A stretch of 64,000 bases of DNA from Pelomonas margarita. Lineage in GTDB: Bacteria; Pseudomonadota; Gammaproteobacteria; Burkholderiales; Burkholderiaceae_C. Below the pieces are notes generated by a model. The model saw only the letters and a list, made by a program, of their open reading frames with translations. It made no database searches and had not been told where the DNA came from. Location: positions 168,866 to 232,865 of the forward strand of contig NZ_JBIGHW010000008.1 of NCBI RefSeq assembly GCF_043555875.1. Reading direction: 5' to 3'. Position numbers and translations under genes: made by a program. This document shows, one piece after another, positions 19,154-28,220 of the stretch (within the stretch, counting starts at the first letter, position 1; each line of letters begins with the position of its first letter).

Positions 19154-19699
19154 GTGCCGGGAGTTCGCCCCGGCGGGCGACCTACTTTCTTGTGTCGACA
19201 AGAAAGTAGGCAAAGAAACGACCCCCGACCGCACCGCCCTCGCTGCGCTCGGGTGCCCGAGCAACGCAAGCCCCGAAGCCCCACGCCGAACTCGCGCCGC
19301 TACGCTCTGCTCAAACAGTCGTCGTGAGTCAGTTGTCGAGGCGAGCTGCGCTCGCGGGCTTCGGGGCTTGCGTTGCTCGGCGGTGCTAAAGGGGGCACAC
19401 AAAACAGCCGGCGCCAGCCGGCTTGCGGGCTTGGCTGTTGGCTGTTGGGGTGGGCTGTTGGGGGTCTCCCCTTCAAAACCGCCTGTGATGCTTGAATCCC
19501 AAGGCGCGTGCGCAGCACGCTTCAAGAACTGACTCGCGACGCTTGTTTGAGCAGAGCGTAGCGACGCGAGTTCGGCGCGGCCTTGGGATTCAAGCAGCGC
19601 AGGGAACCCCGCAGGGGCGGTTTTGCAGGGGCGCTTTCTTTGCTTACTTTCTTGCGCGCGCAAGAAAGTGAGTCGCCCGCCGGGGCGAACTCCCGGCAC
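19154..19699. repeat. 546-bp nested inverted-repeat element (MITE-like) between gspF and gspE
   Basis: The termini are near-perfect inverted repeats of about 66 bp (19154-19219 and 19634-19699), each containing an ACTTTCTTG..CAAGAAAGT hairpin. Inside are further inverted pairs: a 34-bp arm with one mismatch (19284-19317/19544-19577), a perfect 25-bp pair (19257-19281/19356-19380), a 15-bp pair (19491-19505/19580-19594) and a 9-bp pair (19475-19483/19616-19624). ORFs in it are repetitive composition artefacts. It fills most of the gene-free stretch 19122-19737; no transposase is present. Confidence 0.85.
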
Positions 19700-19737
19700 G
19701 TCACTGGCCACCAACCCGAAGCAGCGCGAAGCCTTCA

Positions 19738-20934
19738 TCACTGCACCTGCTCCACCAACTGAAAGATCGGCAGGTACATCAGCACCACCACCGTGCCGAT
19801 CACCAGCCCCATCAACAGCATCAACGCCGGATTGACCAACCGCGTCACCAGCTCCGACAACCGCGACAGCTCCTCGTCGTAGAAGCCCGCCGCCTGCGCC
19901 AGCATCGCCCCCAGCTCGCCGCTGTGCTCACCCACCTTCAGCATGCGCAACGACACCGGCGTCGCCAGCCCCTCGCGCTGCAGGCAGGCCGACAGCCGCT
20001 CGCCCAGCCGCACAGCCTCGGTCGCGCGGTCCAGCGCCGCGCGCAGGTGCGACGCCACCACGCCGCGCGCGTTCACCAGCGCCGGCACGATGGGCACGCC
20101 CGCCAGCAGGAGCATCGCCAGGCAGCGGTACAGCTGCGCCAGTGCCAGCAAGTGCAGCTTCGGACCGATCAAGGGCAGCCGCCATAGCCGCGCCTGCAGT
20201 GCCTCCTTCAACCCACGCTGCCAGGCCAGCACCGGCAGCGCGACCAGGCCCGCTGCCATCAACAGCAGCGCCACCGGATGCGCACCGCTGAACGCGCCGA
20301 CGGCGATCAGCAGCCGCGACGCGAACGGCAACTCGCCGCCCGCGCCGTCCAGCAGGCCCGCGAAGCGCGGCACCACGAACATCAGCAGGAACAGCATGAC
20401 CACCGTGCCCGCCGTGATCAGCATCGCCGGGTAGATGGCCGCGGCCACCAGCTTGCTGCGCAGCTGCTCCACCCACGCCAGGTAGCTCGCCTGTTCGGCC
20501 AGCGCCTGTTCCACCTGGCCGCTGCGCTCGCTGGCCTCCACGACAGCGACGAACAGCGCGTCGAAGGCCTGCGGCTGCGATGCCAGCGCGGTGGAGAACG
20601 ACTCACCCAGTTGCACGCGCTCGACGATGCCGGCCAGCGCCGCCGTGACGGCGGGCGGGTTGTCCTGCGACTGCAGTGTCTGCAGCGCCTCCAGCAGCGG
20701 GATGCCGGCGCGCAGCAGCACGGCCAGCTGCTGCGCGAACTGCCGGCGCGGGAAGCGGGCGCCGTGCGCGGGCTTCAGCGCGGTGGCCTTCGCTGGCTCC
20801 ACCGCCAGCAATGCCGCAGGCGACAAGCCCAGCGCCGCCGCCACGCCGCCCGCGTCTGCCGCCCGCACGCGCGCGTGCGCCGGCCGGCGCTGCGCGTCGA
20901 GGTAGCGGACGTCGAACTCGTTCACGGTGTTCAC
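19738..20934 (-). CDS. gspF: GspF/PilC-type inner-membrane platform protein
   Basis: A 398-residue polytopic protein with two T2SSF repeats. The first (about 57-180) has FPRRQFAQQLAVLLRAGIPLLEAL and a TM pair (about 157-215); the second has LALAQLYRCLAMLLLAGVPIVPAL and ends with a TM segment LMLLMGLVIGTVVVLMYLPIF. The GTG start at 20934 overlaps the gspG stop (GTGA), indicating translational coupling; a second GTG is at 20925. It forms the membrane base contacted by the ATPase. A large inverted-repeat element follows directly. Confidence 0.92.
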   Translation of the reverse strand: MNTVNEFDVRYLDAQRRPAHARVRAADAGGVAAALGLSPAALLAVEPAKATALKPAHGARFPRRQFAQQLAVLLRAGIPLLEALQTLQSQDNPPAVTAALAGIVERVQLGESFSTALASQPQAFDALFVAVVEASERSGQVEQALAEQASYLAWVEQLRSKLVAAAIYPAMLITAGTVVMLFLLMFVVPRFAGLLDGAGGELPFASRLLIAVGAFSGAHPVALLLMAAGLVALPVLAWQRGLKEALQARLWRLPLIGPKLHLLALAQLYRCLAMLLLAGVPIVPALVNARGVVASHLRAALDRATEAVRLGERLSACLQREGLATPVSLRMLKVGEHSGELGAMLAQAAGFYDEELSRLSELVTRLVNPALMLLMGLVIGTVVVLMYLPIFQLVEQVQ

Positions 20935-21356
20935 CAGGAGGTGAGGTCGGCGTCTTCGCCCTCGCCGCCGGCTCGGCCGTCCTTGCCAAACGACAGCAGG
21001 TCGTACTCGCCATGCTCGCCCGGCGCGCGGTACTGGTAGTCGTGACCCCAGGGGTCCTTGGGCACGACCTTGGCCAGATAGGGGCCCTGCCACTTGGGCT
21101 CGTCCGCTGGCTTTGCGACGAGCGCGGCCAGCCCCTGCTCGGTGCTCGGGTAGCGGCCCGCGTCCAGGCGGTATTGGTCCAGCGACTTCTGCAGCGCATC
21201 GATCTGCGCGCGCGCCGCCTTGACCTCGCTCTTGCCGATCTGGCCGAAGAACTTGGGGCCCACATAGCCCGCCAGCAGGCCGATGATGACCATGACGACG
21301 AGCAGTTCCAGCAGCGTGAAGCCGCGGTGGCGATGGCGTGAGGTGGGCTGGGTCAT
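20931..21356 (-). CDS. gspG: GspG major pseudopilin
   Basis: A 141-residue protein with leader MTQPTSRHRHRG and pilin motif FTLLELLVVMVIIGLLAGYVGP. The C-domain has the classical GspG features: AQIDALQKSLDQYRLDAGRYPST, QGLAALV, GPYLAKVVPKDPWGHDYQY and a Gly/Asp-rich C-terminus (SFGKDGRAGGEGEDAD) matching the calcium-binding region. It is the first gene of the operon. Its promoter must lie in the 122-bp space shared with the divergent subtilase gene. Confidence 0.95.
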   Translation of the reverse strand: MTQPTSRHRHRGFTLLELLVVMVIIGLLAGYVGPKFFGQIGKSEVKAARAQIDALQKSLDQYRLDAGRYPSTEQGLAALVAKPADEPKWQGPYLAKVVPKDPWGHDYQYRAPGEHGEYDLLSFGKDGRAGGEGEDADLTSW

Positions 21357-21478
21357 GGGCCGCGCAGCTTAGGAAGCCGCAATGACCGTGACATGAATGA
21401 CGACCACATGACGGGGTGCATGGGCCGTTGGCCTCATGTCATGGCTCCTTCATCGCCGCTGCCTAAGGTGCAGCCCTG

Positions 21479-23350
21479 ATGAAGACACTGCCCGCCCTGA
21501 CTCCACCGCCCCGTCCTTTGTTGCGGGCCCTCCGTTTCAACCAGCTGCTGGCGGCCGCCACGGTGGCCGGTGTCGCCGTGTCCGCCATGGGGTTGGCGCA
21601 CCGGCTCGCGCCGGCAGCCGACCTGAGCCACACGACCGCCACCACGCTCATCGTCAAACTGGCCGATGACCGCCAGGCCGATGCGCAGCAGCAGGCCCAG
21701 CTCGCGCGCCTGCTGGCCGAGTCGGGCCTGCCCTTGCAGGAGCAGCGGCCGCTGGGTTCGGGGTGGTGGCGGCTGGAGGGCCGTGGCGACGTGGCCCAGG
21801 CCCAGGCCTGGCTGACGCGCTTGCGCGCCGATCGCCGCATCGCCCACGCCATGCGCGACCAGTACGAGCAGCGCGCGGCCGTGCCCACCGACACGCTGTT
21901 CCGCGCCAGCAATCCCGCCAACGCGCAGTGGTGGCTGGACGACCAGAGCGACAGCAGCAACCCCGCCGCCGCCAACTTCACCAAGGCCTGGGACACCACC
22001 AAGGGCTCGGCCGCGCCGGTCATCGCCGTGCTGGACACCGGCATCACCTCGCACGCCGACCTGAACGCCAACGTGCTGGCCGGCTACAACTTCATCAGCA
22101 AGCCCGAGTACGCCAACAACGGCGGCACGGGGCGCAGTGCCGGCGCGCTGGACCCGGGCGATGCGCTGACCCAGGCCGAGTTCAACGCCAACCCGGCGCT
22201 GTGGGACGGCTGCGTCGTGCGCCCGCGCAGCAGCTGGCACGGCACCGTCGTGGCCGGCCAGCTGGGCGCCGTGACCAACAACGCCAACGGCGTGGCCGGC
22301 ATCAACTGGAATGCACGCATCCTGCCGGTGCGCGTGGCGGGCAAGTGCGGCGCGTCGGTGGCCGACATGGTGGACGGCATGCGCTGGGCCGCCGGCCTGC
22401 CCGTCGACGGCGTGACGGCCAACCCCAACCCGGCCAAGATCGTCGTGATCGGCTTTGCCAGCGTGCAGGCGACTTCCTGCAGCCTGAGCGATGCCAACCC
22501 GGCCGTGGCCGCGGCGGCCAGCCTCTACACCGACACCGTCGCCGCGCTGCGCAAGCTGGGCGTGCTGGTGGTGGCCGCCGCTGGCAATGAGGGCGCGGCC
22601 GTGGCCCGGCCGGCCAACTGCGCGGGCGTGTTCGCTGTGGCCGCCACCAACCGCCAGGGCGTCAAGGCCATCTATTCGAACTACGGCGCCCAGGTGCAGC
22701 TGTCGGCACCCGGCGGCGACGCCAACAACGGCGCCGACTGCGACGCCGACCTGGCCGACACCGGCATCGTCTCCACGGTCAACACCGGCACCACCGGGCC
22801 GTCGACGGCCGGCTACGGCGCTGTCAGCGGCACCAGCTTCGCCGCGCCTCAGGTGGCAGGCGCCGCCGCGCTGATGTGGGCGGCCAACCCGGCGCTGTCG
22901 CTGGCGCAGGTGGAAGCCGGCCTCAAGGCCAGTGCCCGGCCGCACACCATGGCCTATGCGCTGGGCTACTGCCCCGCCAGCAGCCTCAAGGCGCGGCGCT
23001 GCACGCTGGACAACGGCACGGGCGGTGTCGGCCTGCTGGATGCCGCCGAGGCCGTGAGGTATGCGCTGACGCCCACCACCTACACCGCGCCGGTGCGCAC
23101 GGCGCTGGGCCTGCAGAGCACGGCCTTGAGCCGCTGCGGCCAGTTGCAGGGCAGCACGGCGATCCCGCTGCCCGCACCCACGCCGTCCCCGGCGCCGGCC
23201 CCAACGCCCGCGCCGGAACCCGGTCCGACCCCAGCCCCGACGCCCGCACCGACGCCGGCCCCAGCCCCTGCGGGCGGCGGCGGCGGCTCGTCGGCGTGGT
23301 GGCTGCTGGGCCTGCTCGGCGCGGCGGGCGGCCTGCGCCGCCGGCGCTGA
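21479..23350 (+). CDS. Subtilisin-like S8 protease with GlyGly-CTERM-type anchor
   Basis: A 623-residue exported serine protease. An N-terminal signal/anchor (about 17-38) and a propeptide-like region are followed by the catalytic triad: Asp186 (VLDTGI), His254 (HGTVVAG) and Ser453 (GTSFAAPQVAG). Cys pairs suggest disulphides. After the catalytic domain comes a Pro/Ala/Thr linker, then GGGGGSSAWWLLGLLG and a basic RRRR end. That tail matches the GlyGly-CTERM sorting signal, known to be processed by rhombosortase on type II-secreted proteins. It is divergent from gspG (122 bp between starts), so it is a likely cargo. No rhombosortase gene is visible here. Confidence 0.9.
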   Translation: MKTLPALTPPPRPLLRALRFNQLLAAATVAGVAVSAMGLAHRLAPAADLSHTTATTLIVKLADDRQADAQQQAQLARLLAESGLPLQEQRPLGSGWWRLEGRGDVAQAQAWLTRLRADRRIAHAMRDQYEQRAAVPTDTLFRASNPANAQWWLDDQSDSSNPAAANFTKAWDTTKGSAAPVIAVLDTGITSHADLNANVLAGYNFISKPEYANNGGTGRSAGALDPGDALTQAEFNANPALWDGCVVRPRSSWHGTVVAGQLGAVTNNANGVAGINWNARILPVRVAGKCGASVADMVDGMRWAAGLPVDGVTANPNPAKIVVIGFASVQATSCSLSDANPAVAAAASLYTDTVAALRKLGVLVVAAAGNEGAAVARPANCAGVFAVAATNRQGVKAIYSNYGAQVQLSAPGGDANNGADCDADLADTGIVSTVNTGTTGPSTAGYGAVSGTSFAAPQVAGAAALMWAANPALSLAQVEAGLKASARPHTMAYALGYCPASSLKARRCTLDNGTGGVGLLDAAEAVRYALTPTTYTAPVRTALGLQSTALSRCGQLQGSTAIPLPAPTPSPAPAPTPAPEPGPTPAPTPAPTPAPAPAGGGGGSSAWWLLGLLGAAGGLRRRR

Positions 23351-23414
23351 GAGGCGTCGTCACCGAATTGACATGCAGCCCACCGAGCATGCCGGGTTTG
23401 ACCCGGAGTTCGGC

Positions 23415-23745
23415 ATGCGACTGCGCACCCTGTTGCCGGCGCGGGCGGTTTTGGGCGGCCTGGCGATGCCAGCGTTCGCGCAGCCGCTGACGCTGAGCTT
23501 CCACGAGTTTTTTGCCCAGCCCATCGGCCCGCGCGGTGCGGTGTTGCAGGCCGCCGTGGGCCGCGAGGTGCGGCTGACCGGCTTCATGGTGCGCCGGGAA
23601 CGCCCGCAAGCCGGGCTCACGCCACGGCCGGTCAACATGGCCGAGCATGCCGACGGCGAGGCCGACGACCTGCCCGCCACTGCCGTCACGGTGGTGCTGG
23701 ACGAGGCCCGGCGCGACCGGCTGGTGGCCGGCCACGGTGAGGCCC
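23415..23745 (+). pseudogene. Truncated exported protein (FHEFF-type hypothetical), frame lost
   Basis: It starts as a plausible gene: signal peptide MRLRTLLPARAVLGG..AFAQ, then LSFHEFFAQPIGPRG and a segment with GFMVR, AEHADGEADDLP and VTVVLDE. This resembles a conserved exported protein I recall from related bacteria, but I cannot name its function. At about 23740 the homologous sequence stops and a different frame carries phosphatase-like sequence, so the C-terminus was lost by deletion or frameshift fusion with the next remnant. Confidence 0.55.
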
Positions 23746-24897
23746 GATGCGGGCCAGAAGATCACGGCGGCCCGCTTCCTGATCGACGGCAGGCCTGTGG
23801 CTGCCGGCGTGGCGCTGCGCGATTGCGCCAGCGGCTGCACGAAGGAGCAACCCAAGGACGCGGCCATCGTGACGGCACGCGCCCTCAGCGTGGCGGCCGC
23901 AGGCCGCCATGAGTTCAGCGTCGAAGCCACGCAGGCCGACGGCCAGAAGGTCGTGGCCAAGGGCAATTTCGACATCGTGCCCTTCACGGCCGCGATGGGC
24001 CCCAAGGTGAAGAACATCATCATCTTGCTGGGCGACGCCACGCCCGCCGGTAACGCGGTGCACACCAGCAACGGCGGCGCGTGCACCGGCATCGTCGACC
24101 AGTTCTTCGACGACCGCGCCCACACCGGCCTGACCGTGCTGATGGGCGGCGGTCGCAAGTGGTTCCTGCCTGCCGGCACGCCGGGCTCGGCCCGCACCGA
24201 CAGCAACGACTACGTGTTCTCTGCCACCGACGCGCACACGGCCGACATCGTCAAGCGCTGGGGTGCCGCGCCCGGCAACATGGACAAGGGGCGCGACCTG
24301 ATCGCCGACTTCCAGCGCGCCGGCTTCGGCTATGCCGCCACCAAGGCCGACCTGGACCGCGCCGACGCGGGCAAGCCGCTGCTGGGCCTGTTCGCGTTCT
24401 CCAACATGAACGTGGCACTGGACAAGATCAACGGCCGCTGCGGCACCAGACAATAACGGTCTGGGCGGCGGCAGCGTCGTCGACGACTTCGGCCTGCCTG
24501 ACCAGCCCATGCTGGACGAGATGGCCACCAAGGCGCTGCGGGTGCTGAAGCAGTCGCCCAAGGGCTTTGTGCTGATGATCGAGGGCGTGTCCATCGACAA
24601 GCAGGTCCACGCCATGGACACCGAGCGCTGGATGCTGGACACGCTGAGTTCGACCGCGCGGTGCGCGTGGCGCAGGACTTTGCGGCGGAGCACGGCGACA
24701 CGCTGGTCATCGTGACGGTCGACCATGAATGCTCGGGTGCGGCGCTGATCGGCGGCTCCATGGTCACCGACCAGGTGCTGCAGGCGCTGGCGGCCAAGAA
24801 GGACTTGTTCTTCAAGCTCGCGCAGGCGGCCGTGAAGGGCGTCGTTGCACCCGCCGACAGCAGCGGCGCCAAGCGGCCGCTCAAGCCCAAGCGCTGA
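23746..24897 (+). pseudogene. Decayed PhoA-type alkaline phosphatase
   Basis: Fragments of one alkaline phosphatase lie in successive frames: an N-terminal Ig-like region ending near PKVKNIIILLGD (frame open to 24456), a middle piece with MLDEMATKALRVLKQSPKGF and VLMIEGVSIDKQVHA (about 24470-24650), and a C-terminal piece with VIVTVDHECSGA (to 24897). There are at least two frameshifts. The stretch between GDA and QFFDDR that should carry the nucleophilic Ser (TDSA-type motif) is missing. The intact C-terminal motif ...VDHE shows the family. The gene cannot make an active enzyme. Confidence 0.8.
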
Positions 24898-24959
24898 CCT
24901 TCGTCAGGGGCTTTCGTGCGGCCGGATACTGGCCGCCCTCATCAAGGAGACCCCTGCCC

Positions 24960-25760
24960 ATGAAGACCTGGCTCATCGCTTCGTTCGCCGTTGCCGCCCT
25001 CGGCGCCCAGGCTCAGGCGGCCGACCCGCTGAAGGCGGCCGTCGCAGCCGATCACCGCAGCGTCGGCAACGTCGCCCGCGATGCGTGGCGCCACCCCTAC
25101 GAGACACTGAACTTCTTCGGCATCAAGCCCACCGACACCGTGGTCGAGCTGGCCCCGGGCGGTGGCGGCTGGTACACGGAGATCCTGGCGCCCTACCTGC
25201 GCGACGCCGGCCAGCTGATCGCTGCGGCCGATGACCCTGCCTCCAGCTCCCAGTACGCCCAGCGCAGCGCGGCGCGCTTCAAGGCCAAGATGGACTCGCT
25301 GGGCGTCTACGGCAAGGTGCGCATCACCGTGCTCGACGTGGCGGCCGGCAAGCTGGACGTCGCCCCCGCCGGCAGCGCCGATGCCGTGCTGACATTCCGC
25401 AACGTGCACAACTGGATGCCGCAGGGCGCTGACAAGACCCAGGCCGTCTTCCACGCCGCGTTCAAGGCGCTCAAGCCGGGCGGCGTACTGGGCGTGGTGG
25501 AGCACCGCCTGCCGGCCACGCGCCCGCAGGACCCCAAGGCCGCCAGCGGCTATGTGCAGGAGGCCGTCGTCATCAAGTTCGCCGAGGCCGCCGGCTTCAA
25601 GCTGGCCGCGCGCAGCGAGATCAATGCCAACCCCAAGGACACGGCTGATCACGAGAACGGCGTGTGGACGCTGCCGCCGGTCAACAACAACAAGGACCGC
25701 GCCCGCTACGCCGCCATCGGCGAGAGCGACCGCATGACGCTGAAGTTCGTGAAGCCCTGA
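24960..25760 (+). CDS. Exported class I SAM-methyltransferase-like protein
   Basis: A 266-residue protein with a Sec signal peptide (MKTWLIASFAVAALGAQAQA). The Rossmann methyltransferase core has motif I VVELAPGGGGWYTEIL, FRNVHNWMP at the motif IV position and LKPGGVLGVVEHRL at motif VI. The family (COG4798-like predicted methyltransferases) is known to carry signal peptides. The methyl donor is cytoplasmic, so the reaction in the periplasm is unexplained. It ends ATGA-overlapped with the next gene, suggesting co-translation. Substrate unknown. Confidence 0.78.
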   Translation: MKTWLIASFAVAALGAQAQAADPLKAAVAADHRSVGNVARDAWRHPYETLNFFGIKPTDTVVELAPGGGGWYTEILAPYLRDAGQLIAAADDPASSSQYAQRSAARFKAKMDSLGVYGKVRITVLDVAAGKLDVAPAGSADAVLTFRNVHNWMPQGADKTQAVFHAAFKALKPGGVLGVVEHRLPATRPQDPKAASGYVQEAVVIKFAEAAGFKLAARSEINANPKDTADHENGVWTLPPVNNNKDRARYAAIGESDRMTLKFVKP

Positions 25761-26578
25761 TGGCGGCAGCGCCCGTGCGGCATGCCGTCATCGGTCTGGG
25801 CCGGCTGGCGCGGGCGCTGGTGCCCGCGCTGCGCGCGGCGGGCGAGTCGGTCGTCGTCGGCCGGCGCCAGCCCGGCGACGGCGAGTTCACGCATGCGCAG
25901 GCGGCGACGCAGGCCGACTGGGTCTGGCTGACGGTGCCTGACGACCACCTCCAGGCCACCGCCGCCGGCCTGCCCTGGCGGCCGGGGCAGCTGGGCCTGC
26001 ATTGCAGCGGCGCCACGCCGCTGTCCGCCCTGGCGGCTGCGCCGGCGGCGGCGGGCTTCCATCCGCTGAAACTGCTGGCCGGCGATGCCGGGCTGGACGG
26101 CGTGCACGTGGCCATCGAGGCCGACGCCACGCATGGGCCGGCCCTGCAGGCGCTGGCGGGGCGGCTGGGCCTGCAGCCCCTGTCCCTGCCCCAGCCGATG
26201 ACGGCGCAGGCTCGCGCCGCCTATCACGCGGCCGCCAACCTCGCGGCCAGCGGCGTGCTGGCGGTGCTGGCCGAGGCGCAGTCGCTGTGGGCGGCGGCGG
26301 GCCTGCCGCCCGGTGACGCGCTGGCCGCGCTGCTGCCGTTGACGCGCGGCGCACTGGACACCGCCGCCGTGCGCGGGCTGCCGGGGGCTGTCTCCGGCCC
26401 CATCGCCCGGGCGGACACTGCCGTGCTGGCCCGCCACCTGGGGGCGCTGGACGCAGCGGGGCTGCCGGCCGACCTGCTGCTGGCGCTGGGCCGGCGCCAG
26501 CTGGCCCTGGCCGAGGCGGCGGGCCGGCTCGATGCCCGCCAGGCGACCGCGCTGCGTGACTTGTTGGCGCCCCGTTGA
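25760..26578 (+). CDS. Rossmann-like/DUF2520 domain protein
   Basis: A 272-residue cytoplasmic protein. The N-terminal NAD(P)-binding-like fold begins AVIGLGRLARALVPAL and includes WVWLTVPDDHL and HCSGA. The C-terminal helical DUF2520 domain (about 125-265) begins GFHPLKLL and includes RAAYHAAANLAASG. Architecture matches ProC/6PGDH-like predicted oxidoreductases whose substrate is unknown. Start ATG overlaps the stop of the methyltransferase gene (TGATG). Confidence 0.82.
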   Translation: MAAAPVRHAVIGLGRLARALVPALRAAGESVVVGRRQPGDGEFTHAQAATQADWVWLTVPDDHLQATAAGLPWRPGQLGLHCSGATPLSALAAAPAAAGFHPLKLLAGDAGLDGVHVAIEADATHGPALQALAGRLGLQPLSLPQPMTAQARAAYHAAANLAASGVLAVLAEAQSLWAAAGLPPGDALAALLPLTRGALDTAAVRGLPGAVSGPIARADTAVLARHLGALDAAGLPADLLLALGRRQLALAEAAGRLDARQATALRDLLAPR

Positions 26579-26703
26579 ACTTGCCGCCATCCCGCGTGAC
26601 AAAGGGCGCGTTCGGCGCCAGACAGGTCCACCCGTTCGCGGGGGTGCCGCCCTAAACTGGCCGCCGGCTCGTCGCTGTCGGCGGCCGCAGCCTGGGAGTT
26701 CAC

Positions 26704-27258
26704 ATGTCCGACGCCTCCATCCAGACCCTGATCCGCGCCGATGCGGCCCAGATCCTGCACAACGTGGTGGAGGAGCTGCCCGACGCGCGCGAGCGGCTGG
26801 CTTATGTGCGCAGCATGACCGAGCAGGCCGCCACCAAGGTGCTCAACCTCGTGGAAGCCGCGCAGGAAGACGCCGAGGCCGTGCGCAGGAAGGGCCGCGA
26901 GCTGTCCGACGCCCTGAACCGGCTGGCGCTGTCCAACAACATCAGCCAGGACCGCGCGCGGCACCTGATGCGCCTGTGCGCCGCCTATGCGGCCGACGCG
27001 GCCAGTTTTGCCGCCCGCGAGAAGTCGCTGCACACCGAGATCATGATGTCGCAGGACTTCCAGGATCTCTCCGGCCAGGTGATCAACAAGGTCAGCAAGA
27101 TGCTGGAGCGCGTCGAGCCGCCGCTGAAGGACCTGATCTCCTCGATGCCCGCGCCCCTCGCGGCCGCCATGCCCGAAGAGCTGGGCGGCGTGCAGACGCC
27201 CGACAAGGCGCTCAAGCAGGACGACGTGGACGACCTGCTCGCCAGCCTGGGCTTCTGA
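26704..27258 (+). CDS. cheZ: CheY-P phosphatase CheZ
   Basis: A 184-residue helical protein. The catalytic segment QDFQDLSGQVI contains Asp121 and Gln125, aligning with E. coli CheZ Asp143/Gln147. The C-terminus DDVDDLLASLGF after a flexible linker is the CheY-binding helix. It dephosphorylates CheY-P to end the chemotactic signal. It stands alone here, without cheY or cheA, so the rest of the pathway is elsewhere; an MCP gene lies 5 kb away on the other strand. Confidence 0.93.
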   Translation: MSDASIQTLIRADAAQILHNVVEELPDARERLAYVRSMTEQAATKVLNLVEAAQEDAEAVRRKGRELSDALNRLALSNNISQDRARHLMRLCAAYAADAASFAAREKSLHTEIMMSQDFQDLSGQVINKVSKMLERVEPPLKDLISSMPAPLAAAMPEELGGVQTPDKALKQDDVDDLLASLGF

Positions 27259-27324
27259 CCCTTTCCCAAACCTGCAGCCCCGCGGCCGCGTGCAGCTCCT
27301 GCGCGTGACGCGGGGTTGGTCGTT

Positions 27325-28140
27325 TCAGCGCCAGCCCGCCGGGTCCAGCCGGTAGTAGCCGCGCAGCTCGGCGTACAGCGCCGGGTGCAGTGCCGCCAGG
27401 TCAGCCGGGCGCTCGAAGAACAGTTCGCTGATGACGGCAAAGAACTCGGCCGGGTCGGTCGCCGCATAGGCGTCGATGAGGCCGGGCTCGCCCTGGGCGA
27501 GCCGCCACTGGAGGGCGTCGAACTCGTGCTGCATCACGCGTGACCAGCGCTGATAGTCCTGCGCCGTGGCCAGCGCCGGCGCGCCGTTGGCGGGGCCGCC
27601 GGCCTGGTCCAGCTGGTGGGCGAACTCGTGGATGACGACGTTGTGCCCGTCGCCCGGCGTGGCTGCACCGCGCCTCACCTCGTCCCATGCCAGCAACACC
27701 TGGCCCTGGCTCCAGCTCTCGCCGGCCAGCACGCGGCGTTCGTCGTGCTGCACGCCTTGCTGCGTGACGGGCCGCTCCACGACGAACGCGCTGGGGTAGA
27801 CCAGCACCTGGCGCAGCTCCGGGTAGATGCCGCGTGCCGCGCCCAGCAGGGGCAGGCAAGCCAGTGCGGCGATGGTCACGCGCACCTCGTCCGTCACGCG
27901 CAGGCCGCGGCAGCCGAGGATGGGCTTCTCGGCCAGGAACACCTGCATCAGCGCCTTCAGCCGCAGTTGCTGACGCGCCGGCAGGCGCGACACCAGCGGC
28001 ACATGGCGGCGCAGCAGGCCACGCCAGGCTGCCGGGAAGGGTCGCCCGGCGATGCGCTGGCGCCGCCACCGCACCCACAGCGGCCACAGCGCAATGGCGG
28101 CCGCGAGCAGCACGAGGGCGAGGCAGGTGGCGATCAGCAT
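27325..28140 (-). CDS. mtfA: M90-family zinc peptidase MtfA
   Basis: A 271-residue protein with an N-terminal TM segment (about 2-20), then the MtfA domain: GLRVTDEVRVTIAALACLPLLG, VLVYPSAFVV and the zinc motif HEFAHQLD (HExxH), with downstream EFFAVISELFFERP supplying the third ligand. E. coli MtfA regulates ptsG via Mlc and has aminopeptidase activity; whether that holds here is unknown. The N-terminal membrane segment differs from soluble E. coli MtfA. ATG at 28140 was chosen over an upstream in-frame start to begin directly at the TM. Confidence 0.9.
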   Translation of the reverse strand: MLIATCLALVLLAAAIALWPLWVRWRRQRIAGRPFPAAWRGLLRRHVPLVSRLPARQQLRLKALMQVFLAEKPILGCRGLRVTDEVRVTIAALACLPLLGAARGIYPELRQVLVYPSAFVVERPVTQQGVQHDERRVLAGESWSQGQVLLAWDEVRRGAATPGDGHNVVIHEFAHQLDQAGGPANGAPALATAQDYQRWSRVMQHEFDALQWRLAQGEPGLIDAYAATDPAEFFAVISELFFERPADLAALHPALYAELRGYYRLDPAGWR

Positions 28141-28220
28141 GCTCCGGCAACTGGGCCCGGCAGCGCGCTTTGCAAGGGCCTGCGCCACCCGGGCTTGCCC
28201 GCGTCGCTTACCCTGCAGCC

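Noticed and set aside
23161..23280. Repetitive Pro/Ala/Thr stretch as a DNA tandem repeat of interest
   Set aside because: It is the expected linker before a GlyGly-CTERM tail and is reported as part of the protease gene.
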